Origin: Mycolicibacterium sp. CR10
GTDB lineage: Bacteria; Actinomycetota; Actinomycetes; Mycobacteriales; Mycobacteriaceae
DNA: 64,000 nt
Direction of reading: 5' to 3'
Assembly: GCF_005222675.1 (NCBI RefSeq)
Contig: NZ_STGE01000031.1
Span: 62,001 to 126,000 of the forward strand
Program-made: the position numbers and the translations under genes
The notes under the pieces: model-generated
What the model saw: the letters and a program-made list of their open reading frames with translations, nothing else
What the model was told of the DNA's origin: nothing
The model's database searches: none
Shown here: in pieces, positions 1-7,371 of the stretch
Layout of the letters: each line of letters begins with the position of its first letter
Position numbering within the stretch: position 1 is the stretch's first letter

Positions 1-2223
1 GACGCCGAGCGACTGATCGACTACTTCGCCGAACTCGGCGTCTCACACCTGTACCTGTCCCCCATTCTCACCGCCGCCGAAGGCTCCAGCCACGGCTATG
101 ACGTCACCGACCCCACCACCGTGTCCGCTGAACTCGGTGGCGCCGAGGGCTTTCGGTCGCTGGCGGCGGCAGCGCGTGCCGCGGGGTTGGGCATTGTCGT
201 TGACATCGTGCCCAACCACGTCGGCGTCGACATCCCCGCCCAGAACCGTTGGTGGTGGGACGTCCTGTCCCACGGCCGGGATTCGGCGTTTGCCTCATAC
301 TTTGACATCGATTGGACTCTGGACCCTGACGGCCGAATTGTGTTGCCCGTCCTGGGCTCTGACGATGATGTGGCCGATCTTGTCGTCGACGGAGATGTGC
401 TTCGACTCGGGGACCTGCAGTACCCGATCCGACCGGGAACCGGGACCGGTAGCGGCGCAGAGGTGCACGATCGGCAGCACTACACGCTGATCGGCTGGCG
501 CAACAACACCTGCGGATATCGGCGCTTCTTCTCGATCACCTCGCTCGCGGGCCTACGCCAAGAGGATCGCGCCGTGTTCGACGCATCCCACGCCGAGGTC
601 GGCCGATGGTTCGCCGAGAATCTTGTCGATGGGATCCGCATCGACCATCCGGACGGATTGTCGGATCCCGCAGGCTATCTGGACTGGCTGCGGGAACTCA
701 CCGGGCCGGACGCGTGGATCGTTATCGAGAAGATCCTGGCCGTCGACGAGCCACTGGATCCCAGCCTGCCCGTGGCAGGGACCACCGGTTACGACGCGCT
801 GCGCGAGACCGGCGGGATCTTCGTCGACCCCACCGGCATCGAATCTCTCACGGCGCTGGTCGAGTCGGATGGCGTCGGCTACTCGCAGACTCCAGTGATC
901 GCGCGCTCACTCAAGGTCAAGGCCGTGACCGACACCCTGGCCAGTGAGTTGCGCCGGATCTGCCGGGCCGTCACCGCGGCCACCGGTCGCGACCACGACA
1001 AGCTCCCGGAGGCGGTGGCCGCCCTGGTGAGCCGTGTCGGCGTCTACCGGTCGGACTATCTGACACTGTCCTCGGTGCTGCCGGTCGCCCTCGGCGAAAC
1101 CATTTCCAGTCAACCAGAACTCGCCGACGCCTTGGCGCTGCTCACGACAGCCCTGACGGTACACGCCGAGGTGGGGGTGCGGCTTCAACAGCTGTGCGGG
1201 GCGGCCACAGCCAAGGCCATGGAGGACTGCCTGTTCTACCGCGATGCCCGACTGGTGTCGCTGAACGAGGTCGGCGGCGAGCCGGAGCATTTCGGCGTCA
1301 GCACGGCGGAGTTTCACCGACGCGCCGCAGACCGCGCCGCACTGTGGCCGCAGGCGATGACCACGTTGACCACGCACGACACCAAACGCGGTGAGGATGT
1401 TCGGGCACGTATCGGCGTGCTGTCGCAGGTGCCGTCGCTGTGGGCTGAACTCCTGCAGGGCTGGGAACGCACCACCCCGTCTCCCGATGCGCAGACCGGG
1501 CTCTTTCTGTGGCAGAACATTTTCGGTGTGTGGCCCACCGACGGCCAGGTGAGCACCGAGCTACGGGAACGCCTGCACGCCTACACCGAGAAGGCCATTC
1601 GGGAAGCCGGGGTGCATACCACGTGGAACGACCCGGACGCAGAGTTCGAGACGGCGGTGCACGCCTGGCTGGACGCGGTGATGGACGGCCCCGTCGCGGT
1701 CGAGTTGACCGCGACACTGGCACGGCTCGACGAACATGCCCGCAGTGACGCCCTGGGCCAGAAGCTGATCGCGCTGACGGCCCCGGGAGTTCCCGATGTC
1801 TACCAGGGCAGCGAACTCTGGGAAGACAGCCTGGTCGACCCGGACAACCGCCGGCCCGTCGACTATTCGGCGCGGCGCGAGGCGTTGACGGCGCCACACC
1901 CCAAGATGCGGGTCGTGCGTGAGGCGCTTCAGCTGCGGCGCCAGAAGCCCGACACCTTCCTGACCGGTGGATACCGCCCCGTGCTGGCCCAGGGCGATGC
2001 CGCCCCGCACATCGTGTCGTTCCTGCGCGGCGACGATGTGCTGGTCGCGGTCAGCAGGTGGACGGTGCGACTCGCCGACAACGGTTGGGGCGAAACCACA
2101 CTCGGTCTTCCCGAGGGGACCTGGAATGACCGACTGACCGGTGCCACACACCGCGGCGCGGTGCGTGCCGACCGACTGTTCGCAGAGCTGCCCGTCGCGT
2201 TGCTGGTGCGTGCGGATGCCTGA
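1..2223 (+). CDS. treY: Maltooligosyl trehalose synthase TreY (5' partial)
   Basis: This is a GH13 glucanotransferase that isomerises the reducing-end alpha-1,4 bond of maltodextrins to the alpha,alpha-1,1 bond of maltooligosyl trehalose in the cytoplasm. The frame is open from base 1, so the true start lies upstream; 740 residues are visible, and only a few tens of N-terminal residues should be missing. Visible family features are the early LYLSPI and GYDVTDP segments, DIVPNHVGVD (region I), GIRIDHPDGLSDP (catalytic aspartate region) and the late TAPGVPDVYQGSELWE. It overlaps treZ by 8 bp, so the two are translationally coupled. This is the standard TreYZ arrangement, with treX probably just upstream outside the window. 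Confidence 0.97.
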   Translation, partial: DAERLIDYFAELGVSHLYLSPILTAAEGSSHGYDVTDPTTVSAELGGAEGFRSLAAAARAAGLGIVVDIVPNHVGVDIPAQNRWWWDVLSHGRDSAFASYFDIDWTLDPDGRIVLPVLGSDDDVADLVVDGDVLRLGDLQYPIRPGTGTGSGAEVHDRQHYTLIGWRNNTCGYRRFFSITSLAGLRQEDRAVFDASHAEVGRWFAENLVDGIRIDHPDGLSDPAGYLDWLRELTGPDAWIVIEKILAVDEPLDPSLPVAGTTGYDALRETGGIFVDPTGIESLTALVESDGVGYSQTPVIARSLKVKAVTDTLASELRRICRAVTAATGRDHDKLPEAVAALVSRVGVYRSDYLTLSSVLPVALGETISSQPELADALALLTTALTVHAEVGVRLQQLCGAATAKAMEDCLFYRDARLVSLNEVGGEPEHFGVSTAEFHRRAADRAALWPQAMTTLTTHDTKRGEDVRARIGVLSQVPSLWAELLQGWERTTPSPDAQTGLFLWQNIFGVWPTDGQVSTELRERLHAYTEKAIREAGVHTTWNDPDAEFETAVHAWLDAVMDGPVAVELTATLARLDEHARSDALGQKLIALTAPGVPDVYQGSELWEDSLVDPDNRRPVDYSARREALTAPHPKMRVVREALQLRRQKPDTFLTGGYRPVLAQGDAAPHIVSFLRGDDVLVAVSRWTVRLADNGWGETTLGLPEGTWNDRLTGATHRGAVRADRLFAELPVALLVRADA

Positions 2224-3949
2224 GCACGAGTTCGCGGTCTGGGCGCCACGTCCCGATCGCGTCCGCCTCGACATCGACGGTGAGTTACACCCGATGACCC
2301 GCGGCGAGGACGCATGGTGGCGTGCCGTCGTCGACACCGCTCCGGACGCCCGCTACGGATTTGTCCTCGACGACGATCCCAAGGTGCTCCCTGACCCTCG
2401 CTCGCCGCGACAGCCGGACGGCGTCCACGAACCCTCGCAGTTGTGGCGGCCGGCGCCCGAGGTATGGACCGACACCGGCTGGGCCGGCCGCTCCATCGAG
2501 GGCGGCGTGATCTACGAACTGCATACCGGAACCTTCACCCCCGCAGGAACCTTCGACTCGGCGATCGAGAAGCTCGACTACCTGGTCGACCTCGGTGTCG
2601 ATTTCGTCGAGCTGATGCCGGTCAACGCGTTCGGCGGAACCCACGGTTGGGGCTACGACGGCGTGCTCTGGTTCGCGGTGCACGAAGCCTACGGTGGACC
2701 CGACGCACTGATCCGCCTCATCGACGCCTGCCACGCCCGCGGCCTCGGCGTGCTGATCGACGCCGTGTTCAACCACCTCGGCCCGTCGGGCAACTACCTG
2801 CCCAAGTTCGGCCCGTACCTGTCGACCGGGAGCAACCCGTGGGGCGAGTCGGTCAATATCGCCGACGCCGATGCCGACCCGGTACGCCGCTACATTCTGG
2901 ATTGCGCACTGCGCTGGATGCGTGATTTCCACGCCGACGGCCTGCGACTCGACGCAGTTCACGCGCTGGTCGACACCACCGCCTACCACATTCTCGAGGA
3001 ACTCTCCGCCGAAACCGATTGCCTGGCAGCAGAAGTCGGCCGGCCCCTGTCCCTGGTCGCCGAGAGCGACCTCAATGACCCCAGGTTGATCACTCCGCGG
3101 GACCGGGGTGGCCTCGGCATGACGGCACAGTGGGACGACGACATCCATCACGCGATCCACTCCGCGGTCTCCGGCGAGCGTCAGGGCTACTACGGCGATT
3201 TCGGCTCGCTCGAGACTCTCGCGACAACGTTGCGCCACGGGTACTTTCATGCGGGCACCTACTCGTCGTTCCGGCGTCGTCGGCACGGACGGCCGCTGGA
3301 CACCGCCGCGATCCCGGCCACCCGCCTGCTGGCCTACACGCTGACCCACGATCAGGTGGGAAACCGAGCGATCGGCGACCGGCCCTCCCAGAATCTGACC
3401 GCGGGCCAGCTGGCCGTGAAAGCGGCTCTGGCACTGGGCTCCCCGTACACAGCCATGCTGTTCATGGGCGAAGAGTGGGCGTCGTCGTCACCGTTCCAGT
3501 TCTTCAGTTCGCACCCCGAACCCGAGTTGGCCAGGGCCACCGCGGAGGGGCGCAAGAAGGAGTTCGCCGAGCACGGGTGGGACGCCGACACCATCCCCGA
3601 CCCTCAGGACCCCGCGACGTTCCAGCGATCGAAGCTGAACTGGGACGAGGCCGAACACGGCGACCACGCACTGCTGCGGGCGTTCTATAAGGATCTGATC
3701 GCGTTGCGCCGCAACGAACCCGACTTCGGCGACCCGTGGCTGGACAACCTGCGCATCGACTACGACGAGGACGCGCGCTGGTTCGTCATGCGCCGCGGTG
3801 CGTTGTCGGTGGTGTGCAATCTGGGCGAAACCCCCGTCGACGTCCCGGTCTCGGGCGACATGGTGCTGGCGTGGGGTGAGCCCGTCACCGGCGCCGACTC
3901 GACGCGACTCGGCGGACATTCTGTCGTAATTCTGCGCGCTGTCAACTAG
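2216..3949 (+). CDS. treZ: Maltooligosyl trehalose trehalohydrolase TreZ
   Basis: TreZ releases free trehalose from the maltooligosyl trehalose made by TreY, completing glycogen-to-trehalose conversion. The 577-residue protein has the N-terminal beta-sandwich opening EFAVWAPRPDRVRLDIDG, then the GH13 barrel with DAVFNHLGPSGNY, GLRLDAVHAL (nucleophile Asp), VAESDLNDPRL (acid/base Glu) and LTHDQVGNRA. I chose the ATG that overlaps the end of treY by 8 bp because the protein aligns from EFAVWAP; an open reading frame extends 25 codons further upstream but lies inside treY. A strong hairpin covers its stop codon. Confidence 0.97.
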   Translation: MPEHEFAVWAPRPDRVRLDIDGELHPMTRGEDAWWRAVVDTAPDARYGFVLDDDPKVLPDPRSPRQPDGVHEPSQLWRPAPEVWTDTGWAGRSIEGGVIYELHTGTFTPAGTFDSAIEKLDYLVDLGVDFVELMPVNAFGGTHGWGYDGVLWFAVHEAYGGPDALIRLIDACHARGLGVLIDAVFNHLGPSGNYLPKFGPYLSTGSNPWGESVNIADADADPVRRYILDCALRWMRDFHADGLRLDAVHALVDTTAYHILEELSAETDCLAAEVGRPLSLVAESDLNDPRLITPRDRGGLGMTAQWDDDIHHAIHSAVSGERQGYYGDFGSLETLATTLRHGYFHAGTYSSFRRRRHGRPLDTAAIPATRLLAYTLTHDQVGNRAIGDRPSQNLTAGQLAVKAALALGSPYTAMLFMGEEWASSSPFQFFSSHPEPELARATAEGRKKEFAEHGWDADTIPDPQDPATFQRSKLNWDEAEHGDHALLRAFYKDLIALRRNEPDFGDPWLDNLRIDYDEDARWFVMRRGALSVVCNLGETPVDVPVSGDMVLAWGEPVTGADSTRLGGHSVVILRAVN

Positions 3950-3982
3950 CTATCCACAGGCGCCACGCCCCTGTGGATAGCT
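3948..3982. terminator. 13-bp hairpin over the treZ stop codon
   Basis: AGCTATCCACAGG at 3948-3960 is followed after a 9-nt loop by its exact complement CCTGTGGATAGCT at 3970-3982. There is no U-tract, as is usual for mycobacterial hairpin terminators. It sits directly at the 3' end of the treYZ transcript, so a terminator is the simplest reading. Each arm also carries CTATCCACA, one base off the classical DnaA box TTATCCACA. Confidence 0.55.
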
Positions 3983-4019
3983 GATTGCCTGTCCTATCGC
4001 GACGGGTCACTATTCGGGC

Positions 4020-4454
4020 ATGAGTCCCGTTGAACTGCTACCGATCCCACCCGCCGAGTCTGCCACCGACCCCATACTCTCGACCGCCGACCTACGCCAA
4101 CGATGGCGTGCGCTGATGGGGCCGCTGGGTTTCGGCGAACGACTCCTGCAATTCGTGTTCGTCGGACCCGATCGACGATTCACCAAGACCCTCCTCGACA
4201 TGCCCATCCCCCGGATTCCCGACCCGGACGTACTCGCGAATCTGATGCCGGCCCTGGCCGGGGTACTGGCCGAGCGCGAACCCGGAACCACCGTGGCGTG
4301 TCTGATCACCCGACCCGGGCGCGGGCCGGTCACGGATATCGACCGGAAGTGGGCCATGGTGGTGCGCGCGCACGCCGAGCATGTCGACGTGCCGCTCGAA
4401 CCCATTTTCCGCGCCAACGACGAGTCAGTGCTACAGGTCGAAACAGCGGCCTGA
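4020..4454 (+). CDS. Conserved hypothetical protein, 144 aa
   Basis: I do not recognise a named family. The protein is soluble, with no signal peptide or membrane segment, has an Arg-rich middle (GPDRRFTKTLLDMPIPRIPDP) and a C-terminal half with alternating hydrophobic strands (GTTVACLITRPGRGPVTDIDRKWAMVVRAHAEH). Codon use matches its neighbours. It lies after the treZ hairpin and 18 bp before vapB on the same strand. It is probably a small actinobacterial house-keeping protein of unknown function. The ATG start is supported only by frame and length. Confidence 0.75.
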   Translation: MSPVELLPIPPAESATDPILSTADLRQRWRALMGPLGFGERLLQFVFVGPDRRFTKTLLDMPIPRIPDPDVLANLMPALAGVLAEREPGTTVACLITRPGRGPVTDIDRKWAMVVRAHAEHVDVPLEPIFRANDESVLQVETAA

Positions 4455-4461
4455 AGTCCTA

Positions 4462-4476
4462 CCATGTGCTACATGG
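4462..4476. promoter_or_regulatory. Palindromic operator over the vapB promoter and start
   Basis: CCATGT-GCT-ACATGG is a perfect 6+3+6 inverted repeat. It overlaps a -10 box TACCAT (4460-4465) and runs into the ATG at 4473. The 7-nt gap between the -10 and this ATG implies a leaderless mRNA. VapB-type antitoxins bind palindromes at their own promoters, so this is a good candidate autoregulatory site. Confidence 0.6.
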
Positions 4477-4739
4477 AACGTATCGGGCTGCGCGAACTGC
4501 GCCAGAACGCCAGTACGTACCTCGCACGGGTGGCCAGAGGCGAGTCGGTTGAGGTGACGCTGCGTGGTCGACTGGTCGCGCGCATCGTCCCGGCCGGCGC
4601 TGACAGTTGGGAGGACCTGATACTTCGCGGCGAGGTCATCCCGGCCCGGACACCCGGTGACCTGCTCGACGAGCCCCCGGTCGACTATGGCTTCGACGCC
4701 TCTGCCGAGCTACAGCGGATGCGCGAAGACGCGCGTTGA
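4473..4739 (+). CDS. vapB: VapB-type antitoxin (Phd/YefM fold)
   Basis: An 88-residue antitoxin expected to bind and neutralise the PIN toxin encoded next, and to repress the operon. The N-terminus MERIGLRELRQNASTYLARVARGE is the Phd/YefM DNA-binding fold, followed by the strand pair VEVTLRGRLVARIVPA and an acidic C-terminal tail that would thread through the toxin. The ATG at 4473 is preferred over one at 4464 because the latter lies inside the -10 box and the downstream ATG gives the family's usual N-terminus. It overlaps vapC by one base (TGATG). The position next to ilvA corresponds to M. tuberculosis vapB11. Confidence 0.88.
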   Translation: MERIGLRELRQNASTYLARVARGESVEVTLRGRLVARIVPAGADSWEDLILRGEVIPARTPGDLLDEPPVDYGFDASAELQRMREDAR

Positions 4740-5134
4740 TGCAGCTGTACATCGACACATCGGCACTGGTCAAACTCGTTGTCGCCGAGGCAGAGTCCAC
4801 GTCGCTGCGAAGATATCTGGGCGAGTTCGGCGAGGACACCCGGATCACGTCGGCACTGGCGCGGACCGAACTGATTCGGGCGGTCGCCAGGCAGGGGTCG
4901 TTGGAGATCATCCAGCATGCGCGGCGCGTCGTCGGCGCGCTGGACCTTGTCGCGCTGACCACAGCCGTTCTCGACAGAGCTGGTGAAGTCCCCTCGCCGG
5001 AGCTGAGAACCCTTGATGCCATTCATCTTTCAGCTGCGCTCACGGCACCGGACCTTCGAGCGCTCGTCACCTACGACGCCCGGCTGGGCGAGGCAGCCAC
5101 GAACGCGGGAATCACTGTCGTGGACCCCCGCTAG
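4739..5134 (+). CDS. vapC: VapC-type PIN-domain ribonuclease toxin
   Basis: A 131-residue PIN-domain toxin, predicted Mg2+-dependent endoribonuclease; VapC proteins of mycobacteria cleave tRNA or rRNA. The acidic active-site pattern is visible: LYIDTSALVKL (Asp 5), LARTELIRA (Glu about 41), TLDAIHLSAAL (Asp about 92) and TYDARLGEAA (Asp about 109). All four catalytic acids appear present, so the toxin looks intact. The ATG start overlaps the vapB stop. The gene ends 16 bp from the converging ilvA. The M. tuberculosis counterpart by position is vapC11; the RNA target cannot be read from sequence. Confidence 0.92.
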   Translation: MQLYIDTSALVKLVVAEAESTSLRRYLGEFGEDTRITSALARTELIRAVARQGSLEIIQHARRVVGALDLVALTTAVLDRAGEVPSPELRTLDAIHLSAALTAPDLRALVTYDARLGEAATNAGITVVDPR

Positions 5135-5150
5135 CGCCGGCAGGCCCCGG

Positions 5151-6569
5151 TCAGGTCAGGTAGCGGTAGGTGGGCGATCCCGGCTCGAGTAGTTCGGCGT
5201 GACATTCGGAGGTCTGCATCCGCGCCAGCAGGCCGTCCAGGTCCGACGCCGACGCCATCTCGATGCCGACCAGCGCTTCGCCCGTCTCCCGGTTGTTGCG
5301 CTTGACGTACTCGAACAGGGTGATGTCGTCGTTCGGGCCGAGGACCTCGTCGAGGAACCGGCGCAGCGCGCCCGGCTCCTGTGGGAAGTCGACCAGGAAG
5401 TAATGCTTGAGCCCCAGGTGCACCAGCGAGCGCTCGAGGACCTCCCCGTAGCGGGAGACGTCGTTGTTGCCGCCGGAGATCAGGCAGACCACCGTCGAGC
5501 CGGGCTCGATGTCCGCATCCAGCAGGGCGGCCACCGACAGCGCGCCCGCAGGTTCGGCGATGATGCCTTCGTTCTGGTAGAGGTCCAGCATCGCGGTGCA
5601 CACCGCGCCCTCGTCGACCGTGGTGATCGACACCATGTCCCCCGCCGCCGACAGCGCCGCGAACGGCAGCGCACCCACCCTGGCGACCGCCGCACCGTCG
5701 ACGAACTGATCGACGTCGTCGAGTGTCACGGGCTCACCGTTGGCCAGTGCAGCCACCAGGGCCGCCGCGCCTGCGGGTTCCACACCGAGCACCGAGGTCT
5801 TCGTGGTCCGCTCCGCGAGGTAGGTGGTCACGCCACCGATGCAGCCGCCCCCGCCGACCGGCACCACCACCAGGTCCGGTTCGGCGCCGAGCTGGTCGAG
5901 GATCTCCACCGCGATCGTGCCCTGCCCGGCCATGGTCCGGAGGTCGTTGTAGGGCGGCACCAGCGTCGCACCGGTGCGCGCGACGTCTTCGAGGGCGGCC
6001 TCAGCAGCCATGTCGTAGGTCTTGCCGCCGACGATCAGCTCGATGAAGTCGCCGCCGTGATAGCGAATCCGGTTGCGCTTCTGCTTCGGCGTCTTGGCCG
6101 GAACATAGACGCGCCCGTGGATGCCCATCGACCGGCATGCCAGCGCGAAGCCCTGCGCGTGGTTTCCTGCCGACGAACACACCACCCCGGCGGCCTTCTC
6201 CTCGGGGCTCAGCTGCATCAGCAGGTTGTAGGCGCCGCGCAGCTTGTACGAGCGCACCGCCTGCAGGTCCTCGCGCTTGAGGTAGACCTGCGCACCGGTG
6301 AGTGCCGACAGCCGATCGCTCAACTGCAACGGTGTCTGGGAAACCACGCCCGAAATTCGCCGAGCGGCCTCGTCGATGTCCACGGCACGTAACGGCACCG
6401 CATCGACCTCGGCCGTCTGCTCCTCGCGCAAGCGCTCGTCTTCGGTTGTCCGCTCCTCGCGCAAGCGCTCGTCTTCGGTTGTCCGCTCCTCGCGCAAGCG
6501 CTCGTCTTCGGTTGTCCGCTCCTCGCGCAAGCGCTCGTCGGCGGGACTCTGGCTCAGCTCAGCGGACAC
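5151..6569 (-). CDS. ilvA: Threonine deaminase (biosynthetic) with N-terminal repeat insertion
   Basis: A PLP enzyme converting threonine to 2-oxobutyrate, the first step of isoleucine synthesis. The PLP lysine is in VRSYKLRGAYN, the phosphate-binding loop is VGGGGCIGG, and the C-terminal 90 residues form the ACT-like regulatory domain (HYFLVDFPQEPGALRRFLDEV). I chose the GTG at 6569 because it gives MSAELSQSP, the N-terminus I recall for mycobacterial IlvA. Immediately afterwards the protein carries four copies of DERLREE joined by RTTE linkers (about residues 10-50), absent from the M. tuberculosis protein; the conserved core resumes at DIDEAARRISG. The insert is highly charged and probably a helical, dispensable extension. 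Confidence 0.95.
   Translation of the reverse strand: MSAELSQSPADERLREERTTEDERLREERTTEDERLREERTTEDERLREEQTAEVDAVPLRAVDIDEAARRISGVVSQTPLQLSDRLSALTGAQVYLKREDLQAVRSYKLRGAYNLLMQLSPEEKAAGVVCSSAGNHAQGFALACRSMGIHGRVYVPAKTPKQKRNRIRYHGGDFIELIVGGKTYDMAAEAALEDVARTGATLVPPYNDLRTMAGQGTIAVEILDQLGAEPDLVVVPVGGGGCIGGVTTYLAERTTKTSVLGVEPAGAAALVAALANGEPVTLDDVDQFVDGAAVARVGALPFAALSAAGDMVSITTVDEGAVCTAMLDLYQNEGIIAEPAGALSVAALLDADIEPGSTVVCLISGGNNDVSRYGEVLERSLVHLGLKHYFLVDFPQEPGALRRFLDEVLGPNDDITLFEYVKRNNRETGEALVGIEMASASDLDGLLARMQTSECHAELLEPGSPTYRYLT
6420..6539 (-). repeat. Four tandem 33-bp repeats inside ilvA
   Basis: A 21-bp core (reading on the plus strand CTCCTCGCGCAAGCGCTCGT plus one C) starts at 6420, 6453, 6486 and 6519, separated by identical 12-bp spacers TTCGGTTGTCCG. 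The copies are exact. A degenerate spacer precedes the first. The period is a multiple of three, so the frame of ilvA is kept and each copy encodes DERLREE on the minus strand. Relatives of the core occur at 35951, 38726 and 60840. Confidence 0.95.
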
Positions 6570-6611
6570 CGACCAATGGTGCCACCGCACCCCACCGCAG
6601 CGAAAATGGAT

Positions 6612-7049
6612 TCAGTTGACGGGCGTCAGCACGAACACCGGAATCTGGCGGTCCGTCTTCTTCTGGTACTCGGCATAGTCGGGCCAGGCCGCCACCGCGC
6701 GCTCCCACCACGTCGCCTTCTCGTCACCGGACACCTCTCGGGAGGTGTAGTCCTTGGTGACCTCGCCGTCCTGCAACTCGACCTGCGGATTTGCCTTGAT
6801 GTTGTAGTACCAGACCGGGTGCTTCGGAGCACCCCCGAGCGACGCCACGACGGCGTACTCGCCGTTGTGTTCCACACGCATCAACGGCGTCTTGCGGATC
6901 TTGCCGGTCTTGGCACCGACGGTGGTCAGCAGAATCACCGGTCTGCCCTTGAGTTCGGTTCCCTTGGTCCCGCCGGAGGCCATGTATTCCTCGGCGTTTT
7001 CTCGGGCCCAATCGGACGTACTGGGTTCATAATCTCCAGTGAGAGGCAT
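6612..7049 (-). CDS. F420-dependent nitroreductase-like (Ddn family) protein
   Basis: A 145-residue single-domain split-beta-barrel protein of the deazaflavin (F420)-dependent nitroreductase/quinone reductase family, matching M. tuberculosis Rv1558 in sequence and position. Family signatures are the central PVILLTTVGAKTGKIRKTPLMRVEHNGEYAVVASLGG, which forms the F420-binding face, then HPVWYYNIKANPQVELQDG and a C-terminal TWWERAVAAWPDYAEYQKKT. It probably reduces quinones or other substrates with F420H2 at the membrane face; the physiological substrate is unknown. ATG start; the gene is 42 bp upstream of ilvA on the same strand. Confidence 0.92.
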   Translation of the reverse strand: MPLTGDYEPSTSDWARENAEEYMASGGTKGTELKGRPVILLTTVGAKTGKIRKTPLMRVEHNGEYAVVASLGGAPKHPVWYYNIKANPQVELQDGEVTKDYTSREVSGDEKATWWERAVAAWPDYAEYQKKTDRQIPVFVLTPVN

Positions 7050-7117
7050 GTAGCCACACTAGCGAAATCGATCCTCCACAATCGGTGTTTCGGGTGGCCG
7101 AAAACTTTCCTGCGAGC

Positions 7118-7123
7118 TATCGT
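7118..7123 (+). promoter_or_regulatory. -10 box for a leaderless small membrane gene
   Basis: TATCGT fits the mycobacterial TANNNT -10 consensus and ends 7 nt before the ATG at 7131, so transcription should start at or next to the start codon. No convincing -35 is seen. Confidence 0.5.
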
Positions 7124-7130
7124 TACCTTC

Positions 7131-7364
7131 ATGACCACCGCTGGACACTTCCGCGATGCCGTGACGCCACCGGCCTCGACGGTGTCGATCGCCGGTGTCG
7201 AGTGGCCGATGTACAAGTTGGTCGCGCTGCTGGTCGGCCTGCTGGTCTTCGCGGTCGTCGCGGTAGTCACCACGGCCGCCGGCCCGGCAGTGCTCAGCGG
7301 CGCCGGTGTCGGCACGCTGGCATGGCTCCTCGGCCTGGGCATCACAGGCTCCTCGGACCGGTGA
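7131..7364 (+). CDS. Small mycobacterial membrane protein, 77 aa
   Basis: I know no function for this protein. It has a polar N-terminus (MTTAGHFRDAVTPPASTVSIAGVEWPMYKL), a hydrophobic helix VALLVGLLVFAVVAVVTTAA at about residues 33-52 and a second shorter Gly/Leu-rich hydrophobic stretch GAGVGTLAWLLGLGITG, so it is probably a two-segment inner-membrane peptide. A -10 box 7 nt upstream supports the ATG as a leaderless start. It is transcribed divergently from the Ddn-like gene and ends 8 bp from the converging MFS gene. Confidence 0.72.
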   Translation: MTTAGHFRDAVTPPASTVSIAGVEWPMYKLVALLVGLLVFAVVAVVTTAAGPAVLSGAGVGTLAWLLGLGITGSSDR

Positions 7365-7371
7365 AACGCGG

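Noticed and set aside
5199..6392. A 397-codon open frame on the plus strand over ilvA
   Set aside because: Opposite-strand shadow of ilvA with no recognisable domain.
6420..6539. CRISPR array in the ilvA repeats
   Set aside because: The spacers are identical, short and in-frame coding, and no cas gene is present, so this is a tandem repeat.
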